Below, in pieces: positions 1 through 10,382 of a stretch of 64,000 bases of DNA. The position numbers and the translations under genes were made by a program. A model generated the notes under the pieces. The model saw nothing but the letters and a program-made list of their open reading frames with translations, had not been told where the DNA came from and did no database searches. Each line of letters starts with the position of its first letter. Position 1 is the first letter of the stretch. Source of the DNA: Tillandsia leiboldiana (taxonomy: Eukaryota > Streptophyta > Magnoliopsida > Poales > Bromeliaceae); the NCBI GenBank assembly GCA_029204045.2, contig CM055076.1:25430542-25494541 (forward strand), in the 5' to 3' direction.

Positions 1-1255
1 CCCAACCTTCTTACCAGCAGCTTTAGGTCAATAACCTAATTGTAGATTCTTTTCAACTCTTAAGGGTGTTCTAGATAACCTCAGTTGCTCCAAACTTGAC
101 TTCTCAGTCTTACTTTTTTTTCAAGTAATGGTTTCAGTACATCTTTTCGCATGAACTAAATTTATTCTATATATTCAGTTTCTATTTTGCAAAAATTACA
201 TCCTGACAACCTACTGTTTTTCATGGTTTATCAATATCTTCGCCCACCCAACCATACCAATGCATGTAAAAACTACGCAATTTCCTTGAAGTTAAGCAAA
301 AGCAATACAACCTTAACTATTAAAAACGGTCAAAAACGACAAAAATACATACTGGAAGTTCTGTGTCCAGTAGAAGACTTACTTATGGAACTCCTTGGGC
401 AAATTAAATGACCCAACTTTCCGATGTTGCTTCCTCGACATATGCTTCTTTGACCTCTTCGAGTGACTCTTTAATGCTCTCAAGCGGGCATCCGCCGACC
501 CATTGTTCTTTGCAACAAAGTTATCAAGCAAAACCCAATTATCCAATTTTAAGCTCTTAGCTCCCCTCGCAAACTTCCCAGCTTCTTCGCCCTTCCCAAC
601 GATGTCACTAACAATTCGGTGGACCGCATCCCTTCTACTCAAATCCTTCACAATATTCGAACACGGGAATACTATTACATATACAATTGCGACTAAGAAA
701 AAGGATCGTTAAACTCAAAAACACAAATTTGTACCATTGTTACCATAGTAGCAGCTTGTAGCAATTTTTCGTGCACTGTTTCACAGATCTCCGAATAAAC
801 AAGATGTGTTTCTCCATCTAGAGAGCGTAAAAAAAGGATTTTTAGATAAATACAATAATTAGAGGTAATCAAAAGTATTAAATAAGAACCTGAGATCCTC
901 CGTTGGGGAGTGGAATTTGAGGGTCCCGAGTCTCCTGAGAAGAATCCAAAACCACGACATCAATTCTCTTCGAGCACCGAATAGTCGAACCATAGAACAA
1001 AAGTGGCCAAGATCGAATCGAACCTCTAATGGAGGAAGAGGGATCGGATTTTGAAGGAGAAGAGAAGGCGGCGGCGGGTCGCTTCGGGTCGTGGTATTGG
1101 GGTTTTCGCGAGGGATCGCGTCTCCTCTTCTTGCTTTTGAGGTGATCTTCGTGGAGGAGATCGGATTTGGCAGCGGCGGCGAACCTCCGCTCTAGGGCTT
1201 CGAAGGCGCGCTTCTTCTAGTCGGAGACGACGGGGCTAGGGTTCGCGGTCGCCAT
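1..1255 (-). pseudogene. POP4: RNase P/MRP subunit p29 copy A (partial, early stop)
   Basis: Reverse-strand copy of the p29 gene seen complete at 38266-40972. The start codon is at 1255-1253, exon 4 ends at 383 with a GTAAGT donor, and the following intron runs off the window edge, so exons 5-8 are not visible. Codon 13 is TAG where the other copies have CAG (Gln), about 40 nt after the ATG, so the normal reading frame is closed almost at once. Exon 3 keeps the TTT run that copy C has lost, and exon 4 is open (LDNWVLLDNF motif, basic SKRSKKHMSRKQHRK region). p29 binds the RNA of RNase P and RNase MRP in the nucleus and nucleolus (family knowledge). The sequence upstream of the ATG matches the other copies to about 1440. 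Pseudogene status rests on the single TAG and would change if that base is wrong. Confidence 0.8.
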
Positions 1256-1487
1256 TAGAGTTTCTCGCGAAGATTCAGCTATGAGATGATTCGAGAGCGA
1301 TAAGCAGAGGGGATACAGTTATAGAGATGAAACGTACTAAAAAAAAATCCGGTCTCCTCACAAAACTCTGAACCAGAACCGTACTACGTACGAAAATTCG
1401 AGATTTTATTCAAATTCGAATAAAAAATTGAGTTTAAATACAAAAGATAAATTTTAAAACTCGGGACCTCGGGTATCAACCACCGAG
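1256..1487 (-). promoter_or_regulatory. Upstream region of p29 copy A
   Basis: Proximal promoter and 5' UTR of copy A, collinear with the upstream regions of copies B-E as far as about 1440 (shared block with GTACGTAGTACGG and an A/T-rich stretch). Beyond that the sequence is private, ending in a short GGTATCAACC-containing stretch directly before the target-site duplication of the retrotransposon at 1493. No clear TATA box was seen. Confidence 0.45.
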
Positions 1488-1492
1488 CCCTT
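1488..1492. repeat. Target-site duplication, left (CCCTT)
   Basis: CCCTT directly precedes the TG that opens the left LTR at 1493, and the same five bases directly follow the CA that closes the last LTR scrap at 10912. The 5-bp length is normal for Ty3/gypsy integration. Confidence 0.85.
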
Positions 1493-2330
1493 TGTAAGAA
1501 TTTGAAATTTTGTAAATAAATAAATAGATGAAAATAATAAAAGTCCAGTGAATTTCGGATCACAGAAAGCACGAATAACCTAAGTGCTCCTTTTCTGCAG
1601 TGTAAATTGCACAGTTAATAGGGCAGAAATATCGCTTTTCAATCCGAGCCTGATCTCGAAGATCCGAGATCACGAGTACGACCGTCTCATCGAACTGATC
1701 GAAAACCATATTCAACAAGTTTAGATCCGAAGGTCGGATCTTCCAGAAACCAGCGATGAAGCGGGCGGGACCCGCGACTTAAGTTGCACAGTGCAGGGAA
1801 CAGTAATGCACAGTAAAACCTAATTTTGAATTCCCCTAAGTGCCAACGTTAGCCAAATCGCTGTCTGGACTCCGATCATAGCACTTCAGGTAGTCAATTC
1901 GAACGGTTGCGTCGTTCTGGACGCAATGGCGCTGACGAAATTTCCGTTTGACGACCCCATAGTCTCGAAAAGCGCAATAACTGTATTTCGGGACAGCATT
2001 TATGGACCGAGATTTTATCTGGGCATTTTCTGGAAAAAAACGAAGACCGCTACCTGATAGGTTTTGTCGAGCCGGACGTCGTGGCGAAGTCCGTTTTTCG
2101 TTCTGACGACCGGAACGCCTCGAAAAGCGTGAAATAGGGCGAAAAATGTGATTTTTGCACAATAGTCCCTATGTTTTACGCCTCGGGTTGCGTGCCACTG
2201 GTAGGGGAGGGACCTTTGTGCGAGAGTAAGCTGCTGGGAAGGACCTAACCCTAAATACCAAGTGGGGGAGGACCAAACTGCAATTGTGCGCTTCATGCAC
2301 TATTCAAAACAATTTGAATTTCAAACTCGG

Positions 2331-3678
2331 TTGAAACTCCTTAAGAAGGACCACACCTCAAGCCTTGCACCCACCAGCGCAACAACCTCCTCTCTGCGCA
2401 CTCATTGCAAGCTCCGCACCGGCCGCCGCCTCCCCCGTCGCCGGAGAAGAAAGAGCAAGAGACACCTCGATCTCGGGAGCTTGGAAGAGGAGGGTGCTCG
2501 GCAGAGTTTGGGCGATCTAAAATTCGTCTGTAGAGCTCCCCGTGGTGCCGCAACCGAGCTGCGGTGGTCTCGGCCCCTGCCGCCGCCGTGCACCGCCGCG
2601 GGAAGACCCCTTCCATTCTCCTTTTTCCGGCGAAGGTGAGTCTTGGGACTTTTCTCTTTATTTCGGCATTTGGGCACGACCACTGTGCTCCTGACATCGA
2701 GGCCACTCTCCGGGTGCAGGCCGAGCCAAGGCCGCCGACCCGATCGCCGGCGGGAGCCAATCCCGCCGGAATTATCGTTTTCGGGCCGATCTCGCGCGCC
2801 ACCGTGATCCGGCCGTCAACCTCAAGATCAGAGCCGTTGAGATCACTCCTCTGGGCAACTGCAAGCTTCCCCAAAAGTTGGAGGATGATCGGGTCAAGAT
2901 CGGGCTCGATCGACCGTGCCCTAGAAACCGGGTTTTCTCCATCTCGGCCGTCCTCGAAGATATTGCCCCTGCCGCCACTGCTTCTACCGCGTCTGCTTCC
3001 TCTCGCTCCGTCTCTCCCGCTCCTGACTCTGCGGCCGATGTTGAGGCCGATCGGGTTGAAACTCCTTAAGAAGGACCACACCTCAAGCCTTGCACCCACC
3101 AGCGCAACAACCTCCTCTCTGCGCACTCATTGCAAGCTCCGCACCGGCCGCCGCCTCCCCCGTCGCCGGAGAAGAAAGAGCAAGAGACACCTCGATCTCG
3201 GGAGCTTGGAAGAGGAGGGTGCTCGGCAGAGTTTGGGCGATCTAAAATTCGTCTGTAGAGCTCCCCGTGGTGCCGCAACCGAGCTGCGGTGGTCTCGGCC
3301 CCTGCCGCCGCCGTGCACCGCCGCGGGAATACCCCTTCCATTCTCCTTTTTCCGGCGAAGGTGAGTCTTGGGACTTTTCTCTTTATTTCGGCATTTGGGC
3401 ACGACCACTGTGCTCCTGACATCGAGGCCACTCTCCGGGTGCAGGCCGAGCCAAGGCCGCCGGCCCGATCGCCGGCGGGAGCCAATCCCGCCGGAATTAT
3501 CGTTTTCGGGCCGATCTCGCGCGCCACCGTGATCCGGCCGTCAACCTCAAGATCAGAGCCGTTGAGATCACTCCTCTGGGCAACTGCAAGCTTCCCCAAA
3601 AGTTGGAGGATGATCGGGTCAAGATCGGGCTCGATCGACCGTGCCCTAGAAACCGGGTTTTCTCCATCTCGGCCGTCC
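2331..3678 (+). repeat. Tandem duplication inside the left LTR of element 1
   Basis: Bases 2331-2953 and 3056-3678 are 623-bp direct copies, offset 725. I see only a few differences by eye (for example GAAGACCCC versus GAATACCCC), so the event is recent. The copies are separated by 102 bp at 2954-3055, of which 93 bp are gag sequence. Related LTRs at 42018-56040 and 44659-54474 have this region only once. Confidence 0.85.
2963..3055 (+). repeat. Fragment of gag inserted inside the LTR
   Basis: These 93 bp match 6825-6917 of the same element's gag (an Ala/Pro/Ser-rich stretch ending near GATGTTGAGGCCGATCGGG) base for base by eye. LTRs do not normally contain gag. The fragment sits exactly at the junction of the LTR's tandem duplication, next to nine bases of unexplained filler (2954-2962). 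Confidence 0.9.
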
Positions 3679-4817
3679 GGCGCCGCCGCTGCCTCCCACC
3701 GCCGGCCAACACCACCAGTAGACTCCTGGCACCACCAGGAAACTTTTGACCCAAGTTGCACCGGCCCGGAGTCCCTCGACCGGAATCCGCCATTGTTGAC
3801 CGCCGGAGCTCCACCGAGCTCCGCCACCGCGCCTCGCCGTCGACTCCAGACCCCGGCCAACGGTGCAGGTAGGTCTATTTTATCATTTTATGATCATTGG
3901 TGGGGTTGCATGGCCTTCTTGACGTGGGGTTTTCGTGCTCCAAGGTTGCACCCGATTTTGCACTCGGGCTCCCCTCCGGCCAGCTCCGGCGATCCGGGCT
4001 CCGGCCGCTTGCCCAGGTAAGATCTAAACACCCCTCTTGTGATCTCCATCATTTTATTTTGGGCCAGAAACCCCTCCTGTAACTAGGTTCCATTCTTGCA
4101 CCCGAAATAGCAAGCTCGGGTTCATCTCCGGCCGCCGCCGCCTCCGACCGCCGGCGCTCGACCCGGCACGGACCAACTTGCTCCTGAGACCCATGTCTAA
4201 CTGATGCTCACCCTAGATTGTTGTCTGAACAGGGAACATCCAGTCTTGACTCAAACCGAGCTTAGGGCATCTTGGTGGTGTTGCTCCGGCCACTATTCCG
4301 GCCATTCTCCGGCGCGCCTCAGGTGAGCCCTCAGCTCTACTTAGTCCCCTGTACATGGTGCTCCCCTTAGATCACCTTTTGATCAAGTTTATATTAAGTT
4401 GCAACATAGTAGTAAATTGGACTTTAAAGGATCATGGGCCAACTTTGCCCTCGGGCCCCGTGCCAGCCCAAAACTGTGAGCACGGGCTCCGTCTCGACGA
4501 AACAAACGCGCTGAAACTTACGGCGTCGATTTTGGACTCCCGGATTTCAAGAACGAGTCAAAACAGTAATTAACTAAAGATAATTATGCAATTTAGAAAA
4601 TGTTACAGATCAAAACGAGATTTGGACACGATAACGACCCTTAGACAGTAATTATACACTTACTGGACATTTTGTTAGAGTCCCGTGGACCTTCGTGGAT
4701 CGGGAATTGGAATTTATTCAATAAATCAACGATAATTGCCCGTATTAGCGTCGCGTTATTGTTGTGTCGTCGGGGATGGGGTTGTGTGAGTATTACTGAT
4801 CATATCTTTTTATTCAG

Positions 4818-4884
4818 GGCCCAGTTGTTCAGCACCAGCCTCCCAGTAGCTGCGCGGGAGTTCGAGGATCTGCCTTCATTTCAG
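4818..4884 (+). other. Conserved exon-like block in the LTR (element 1)
   Basis: A 67-nt block preceded by a pyrimidine-rich TTTTTATTCAG and followed by GTGGGTTA, so it has splice acceptor and donor borders. The same block, same borders and near-equal length occur at 47561-47626 (+) and 43571-43636 (-) in two other LTRs. It has no conserved reading frame. The likely reading is a non-coding leader exon or a conserved RNA element. Confidence 0.5.
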
Positions 4885-6287
4885 GTGGGTTACTTTCGAT
4901 CCGGGCTTTAGCTTTTTGGCCCTCTGGTTGCTTTAGTCCAGTCGGACACCTGTTGTTGATTTGCCCTGCTGATTAGATCCATATGACCTATTTTGACATA
5001 TCCTGATCCTTCTAATTGAAATTGACTTCATTAGACCTGTTCATGATTAGCCTGGATTATTAGGGTTTCATGCTCCATGATTATTCGTGATAGATCTTGA
5101 TTCACTTGAGACACATTACATGTACCTGCTCATCCGCTTTTATATTCCTGTACATAGATTTGCATGATTCGATGATGCCTGCTGATTCCTGTCATTTGAG
5201 ATGTTACTTGATATGTTGTCGATATGCATGATTGATTGATTCCGATTGATAGATATAGACTGATGATTCTCTGTTGGGATCTCGGCATGTTGCCGACTAC
5301 CCTGTCACTAGACCGTGAGATTGATCATCATGACTTGCCATGCACTGCTGTACTTCACGAACATGGCCGGGGTCGCTCCCCGTGGAGATTGTTCTTTACC
5401 GGTAGAGTGTTCTTGAGATAGACCCGTGAGCCCTCGACAAGGGTTATGTCAGCCGAAAGGGTGCCGAACAGTGGCTTTGCCTGAGGTTCTATGAGACCAA
5501 TATTGGCACATGATTGGGTACTTGGGTTTCTACCTTTGACGCATTACTTTTACTTTGTACCGCTGCTCAGTTATTTTCTGTATTCTTATCTGTGGACTTG
5601 CTTTCATCACTTGCAGTTCCTTATGCATGATTATTGTGGATACCTGTTGATCTCTAGCATGTATGATCTACAGCTTTCATGATTGATTTTTACTGCTATA
5701 TCTTGATTCCCAGCATACTTACCTGCAGTTCTTATTTCTGATTATCAGTAGACCTTTTTCTTCAGCAGTTCCTATAGATCCTTACTATCCGCAGATTTTA
5801 GTACCCAGTAGGTACGATTAGCTATTTCTCGGCTCGTCGTGCCCACTGGGATACATGTACAGTGTATCTCACACCCCCTGGGTGACCATTTTTCAGGTCC
5901 GTCGGGTGGGGAGATGTCGGGACGATCCAGTGAGCCTGTCACGATAGAGCTGTCCCCCTGATGACATAGATTGATGATTTATTCAGCCTTTCATTTATCG
6001 CATTTCTTTTCAGTTCCTGTTAATTCAGATATTTAAAAATGATGATGTAATAAGTAAATTTTAAAATTTTCTTGACTGATTAGATTAGTATGATTAGCTG
6101 AGATATCTATTGTTTTCTGATGATGATCACTAATTAGCCGTGCATGTATAGGGGAGTCTCTGTCCATGGGATAGAGGGTTTTCTATATGTGTGGCGGTCT
6201 GTTACGCCCAGGTTTGCGAACTCTGATTAAAAAAAAAAAAAAAAAAAATTTACCGGACTTTTAAAACTCGGGGCGTGACAGATTAGA

Positions 6288-6299
6288 TGGTATCAGAGC
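6288..6299 (+). other. Primer binding site (initiator tRNA-Met type)
   Basis: TGGTATCAGAGC is complementary to the 3' end of plant initiator tRNA-Met, the usual primer of plant Ty3/gypsy elements. It lies seven bases after the LTR end (spacer GATTAGA). The inverted arm carries the same site at 10364-10375. Confidence 0.9.
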
Positions 6300-6460
6300 A
6301 ATAGGTACACGGTACCTAGGAAAGATTGATTAGGAACTGGTTAGGATGAACCCTAGGATGACTTGTCACGTGAGAGCGCTGGGTATGTCGAGTATAGGGG
6401 TTAGAAACCCAGGCTATAACTATTGGAGTCTGTTTCTAACCTGACTATTTTGTTGCAGCA

Positions 6461-8247
6461 ATTGCACGTCCTCCTGGTCGTGGGCGTGGCCGAGGTGCGA
6501 GCACAGGCCGAGGAGTCGGCCGACCACCCAGGGCACAGAGCGAGCCCGCAGATCCGGGCCGCATGGATCGACCAAAGGCCCAGATGGCGACACTGGCTGG
6601 GATGTTCCAGCAGTTTGTACAGCAGCAGACGGCTGCTCCTGCCCCGCCTGCTCCTCCACCTGTTGTTCCGGAGGTTCCACCGCCGGCTGCTTCCCCTGCG
6701 GCACCAGTCGCCGCCGAGCCTGAGGACTTGGCAGAGCCAGATCTAGACCCCGTACCACCACCGGCGGGGCCAGTCCCAGCTCCAGCCCCTGCCGCAGCCT
6801 CCAGGGCGGTACCGGGGGTTGCTGTTGCCCCTGCCGCCACTGCTTCTACCGCGTCTGCTTCCTCTCGCTCCGTCTCTCCCGCTCCTGACTCTGCGGCCGA
6901 TGTTGAGGCCGATCGGGCAGAAAAGGCCCGAGCAAAGGCAGTCTTGCTGGAATTTAAGAAGTTCAAGCCACAAATCTTCGACGGCAAAGACGATGACCAT
7001 TGGGCGGTCGAGCAATTGATCGACCATATGGAGAAATTGTTTCAAGACGTTTACACTGAGGACCGAGACAATGTTCACATCGCCGTTCACTGCTTGGAGG
7101 GCCGGGCATCCAAGTGGTGGAGGCGACATCAAGAGCGCTACTTCCGGAGTCCAGCTGATCCTACCTGGGAGGACTTTAAAGCCGCCATGTACCACCATCA
7201 CCTCAAGGAGACCACCAAGGAGGGTCTCGAGCGCGAATTGGAAAATATCAAACAGGGCGACAAGAGCATCCGGGAGTATGAGCAGGAGTTCCTGCGCATT
7301 GCCGACTTGGTGCCCCAAGCAGTGCGCGAGGAACTCCGAAAGGTACGCTTGTTCTCGCAGGGTTTACGGCATGAGATCCGCCGACAGCTCGCATCCCACC
7401 TCTCTACCGACTTCGACAACTGCGTGGAGCGGTGTCTGGCTATCGAGGCGGAGGTCCATATGTCCCGCGCTGAGCGGAACGCGGCGGACAAGGATAAGGG
7501 CAAGAAGATGGCGCATCCTGGAAACGGCGGTGGGCATCCAAAAGAGGGCCAAACAACCGCATTTGAAGAGATGGCCCAAAAGATCTCCAGCTGTCAGTGC
7601 CTTTCCCAACCCCAACTGGGGCCCCCGACCTTGTGTCTTCTGCGGGGGTACCCACCGGGCGAGGGATTGTGATCAGAAGCATGGCCGATGCTTCACCTGC
7701 GGCCAACCAGGACATGTTGCGGCGTCGTGTCCGCGGGGATCTGCACCCGCGCAGATGGCTGCACCTCTACCGGCCCCACCACCGCGACGACAAGCTCTGG
7801 CGCCGAGTTCTGCTTCCTCGGGACGTCCACCTCTACCTCGCCCACCTAAAGCGTCACGACAGACTGCAGGAGGGCGTGTTTTCGCCCTGACCCACGGCGA
7901 GCCCACTCCGGAGGACAACTTGGCAGGTACCACCTCTGTTTTCGGTCATCATGCTAGAACCTTATTTGATACGGGGGCATCGCATTCATTCATTTCCACC
8001 CACTTCATTACTACCCACGGTATTATCGTTCAGCCGACTAGGCATTATTTTTGGGTAGAGATTCCGGGTTATAGTGTTCCTATCAGCGAAGAGCTCCACT
8101 TGTGCCCTGTTCATATTGGCGGACGGAGCTTCCCCATCTCTCTTCTCGTCCTCAAACTTCGTCAGTATGACGTGATTTTGGGGATGAACTGGCTTTCTAA
8201 GTACCGAGCGACCATCGACTGCACTTTCCGAAGATTGACCCTTGATC
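6461..8247 (+). pseudogene. Retrotransposon gag-protease, plus arm (broken)
   Basis: Gag polyprotein followed by an aspartic protease; Gag packages element RNA and the protease processes the polyprotein. Visible in order: an Arg/Gly- and Pro/Ala-rich N-terminus, a retrotransposon Gag domain (EGRASKWWRR, ENIKQGDKS, YEQEFLRIADLVPQ), a CCHC zinc knuckle (CFTCGQPGHVAASC) after a variant CVFCGGTH motif, and a protease with DTGASHSFIS and ILGMNWL. The start codon is lost: bases 6461-6463 read ATT where the inverted arm has ATG. An 8-bp deletion near 7543 shifts the frame between the Gag domain and the zinc knuckle. The sequence stops at 8247, just past the protease, and meets the inverted arm. TTTTGTTGCAG directly before the start resembles a splice acceptor. 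Confidence 0.88.
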
Positions 8248-10202
8248 CGTCATATCTTCAATTCGCCGAGAAACAGAAAGGGCGTTGACAGCCGTGGCAA
8301 GATATGCCAAACACCCTCTCTCCAGGCGACGAACTGGGGTCACAGAGCAGATCCCCAAGTAGGCCGAAGGCTCGAAGCCAGAATAAATCAACTCCGCTCC
8401 ACCAGGCAGATCAAGGGTCAATCTTCGGAAAGTGCGGTCGATGGTCGTTCGGTACTTAGAAAGCCAGTTCATCCCCAAAATCACGTCATACTGACAAAGT
8501 TTGAGGACGAGAAGAGAGATGGGGAAGCTCCGTCCGCCAATATGAATAGGGCACAAGTGGAGCTCTTCGCTGATAGGAACACTATAACCCGGAATCTCTA
8601 CCCAAAAATAATGCCTAGTCGGCTGAACGATAATACCGTGGGTAGTAATGAAGTGGGTGGAAATGAATGAATGCGATGCCCCCGTATCAAATAAGGTTCT
8701 AGCATGATGACCGAAAACAGAGGTGGTACCTGCCAAGTTGTCCTCCGGAGTGGGCTCGCCGTGGGTCAGGGCGAAAACACGCCCTCCTGCAGTCTGTCGT
8801 GACGCTTTAGGTGGGCGAGGTAGAGGTGGACGTCCCGAGGAAGCAGAACTCAGCGCCGGAGCTTGTCGTCGCGGTGGTGGGGCCGGTAGAGGTGCAGCCA
8901 TCTACGCGGGCGCAGATCCCCGCGGACACGACGCCGCAACATGTCCTGGTTGGCCGCAGGTGAAGCATCGGTCATGCTTCTGATCACAATCCCTCGCCCG
9001 GTGGGTACCCCCGCAGAAGACACAAGGTCGGGGGCCCCAGTTGGGGTTGGGAAAGGCACTAACAGCTGGAGATCTTTTGGGCCATCTCTTCAAATGCGGT
9101 TGTTTGGCCCTCTTGTTCTGATTTGGATGCCCACCGCCGTTTCCAGGATGCGCCCTCTTCTTGCCCTTATCCTTGTCCGCCGCGTTCCGCTCAGCGCGGA
9201 CATATGGACCTCTGCCTCGATAGCCAGACACCGCTCCACGCAGTTGTCGAAGTCGGTGGAGAGGTGGGATGCGAGCTGTCGGCGGATCTCATGCCGTAAA
9301 CCCTGCGAGAACAAGCGTACCTTTCGGCGTTCCTCGCGCACTGCTTGGGGCACCAAGTCGGCAATGCGCAGGAACTCCTGCTCATACTCCCGGACGCTCT
9401 TGTCGCCATGTTTGATATTTTCCAATTCGCGCTCGAGACCCTCCTTGGTGGTCTCCTTGAGGTGATGGTGGTACATGGCGGCTTTAAAGTCCTCCCAGGT
9501 AGGATCAGCTGGACTCGGGAAGTAGCGCTCTCGATGTCGCCTCCACCACTTGGATGCCCGGCCCTCCAAGCAGTGAACGGCGATGTGAACATTGTCTCGG
9601 TCCTCAGTGTAGACGTCTTGAAACAATTTCTCCATATGGTCGATCCATTGCTCGACCGCCCAATGGTCATCGTCTTTGCCGTCGAAGATTTGTGGCTTGA
9701 ACTTCTTAAATTCCAGCAAGACTGCCTTTGCTCGGGCCTTTTCTGCCCGATCGGCCTCAACATCGGCCGCAGAGTCAGGAGCGGGAGAGACGGAGCGAGA
9801 GGAAGCAGACGCGGTAGAAGCAGTGGCGGCAGGGGCAGCAGCAACCCCCGGTACCGCCCTGGAGGCTGCGGCAGGGGCTGGAGCTGGGACTGGCCCCGCC
9901 GGTGGTGGTACGGGGTCTACATCTGGCTCTGCCAAGTCCTCAGGCTCGGCGGCGACTGGTGCCGCAGGGGAAGCAGCCGGCGGTGGAACCTCCGGAACAA
10001 CAGGTGGAGGAGCAGGCGGGGCAGGAGCAGCCGTCTGCTGCTGTACAAACTGCTGGAACATCCCAGCCAGTGTCGCCATCTGGGCCTCTAGTCGATCCAT
10101 GCGGCCCGGATCTGCGGGCTCGCTCTGTGCCCTGGGTGGTCGGCCGACTCCTCGGCCTGTGCTCGCACCCCGGCCACGCCCACGACCAGGAGGACGTGCC
10201 AT
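8248..10202 (-). pseudogene. Retrotransposon gag-protease, inverted arm (broken)
   Basis: Second gag-pro, reading from the ATG at 10202-10200 towards 8248. The N-terminus MARPPGRGRGRG is intact and preceded by a TTGCAG acceptor-like site. The same Gag domain, CCHC knuckle, DTGASHSF protease motif and ILGMNWL are visible. One C is missing near 9199 (ATGTCCGCG versus ATGTCCCGCG in the plus arm), which shifts the frame after the Gag domain; the zinc knuckle and protease continue in another frame. This arm extends about 165 bp beyond the plus arm (8248-8411), into the start of the protease-RT linker, and then ends at the palindrome centre. Confidence 0.88.
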
Positions 10203-10363
10203 TGCTGCAACAAAATAGTCAGGTTAGAAACAGACTCCAATAGTTATAGCCTGAGTTTCTAACCCCTATACTCGACATACCCAGCGCTCTCACGTGACAA
10301 GTCATCCTAGGGTTCATCCTAACCAGTTCCTAATCAATCTTTCCTAGGTACCGTGTACCTATT

Positions 10364-10375
10364 GCTCTGATACCA
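10364..10375 (-). other. Primer binding site on the inverted arm
   Basis: GCTCTGATACCA, the reverse complement of the iMet primer site, with the same seven-base spacer to the inverted LTR end at 10383. Confidence 0.85.
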
Positions 10376-10382
10376 TCTAATC

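Larger units (their letters stand above)
1493..6280 (+). repeat. Left LTR of element 1 (4788 bp)
   Basis: Begins TGTAAGAATTTG and ends GGGGCGTGACA, giving the TG...CA ends of an LTR, followed seven bases later by the primer site. It is exceptionally long, partly because of an internal 725-bp tandem duplication (2331-3678); without it the length is close to the 4202-bp solo LTR at 42018-56040. A poly(A) tract (about 6230-6248) sits just inside the 3' end, as in every related LTR here. Splice-site-like motifs recur: donors near 2636, 3868, 4018 and 4885, and an acceptor at 4815-4817. The TATA box found in related LTRs has no clear counterpart near 2315, so this copy may be transcriptionally weak. 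Confidence 0.85.
6281..10382. repeat. Large inverted repeat (gag-pro palindrome)
   Basis: The plus arm (about 6281-8247) and minus arm (about 8412-10382) are long inverted copies with high identity by eye, separated by about 165 bp (8248-8411) present only in the minus arm. The palindrome continues into LTR sequence on the right (10383-10773 is the reverse complement of roughly 5885-6280). A transcript across it could fold into a ~2 kb hairpin. Confidence 0.85.

Noticed and set aside
2341..3860. Long overlapping reading frames on both strands in the LTR (up to ~265 codons)
   Set aside because: They lie in GC-rich LTR sequence, are open on several frames at once, include the tandem duplication, and their peptides are low-complexity Pro/Arg/Ser without a recognisable domain. 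They are compositional artefacts.
6445..6987. Ala/Gly-rich minus-strand frames opposite gag
   Set aside because: These are shadows of the Pro/Ala-rich Gag N-terminus; the plus frame carries the conserved Gag domain and zinc knuckle.
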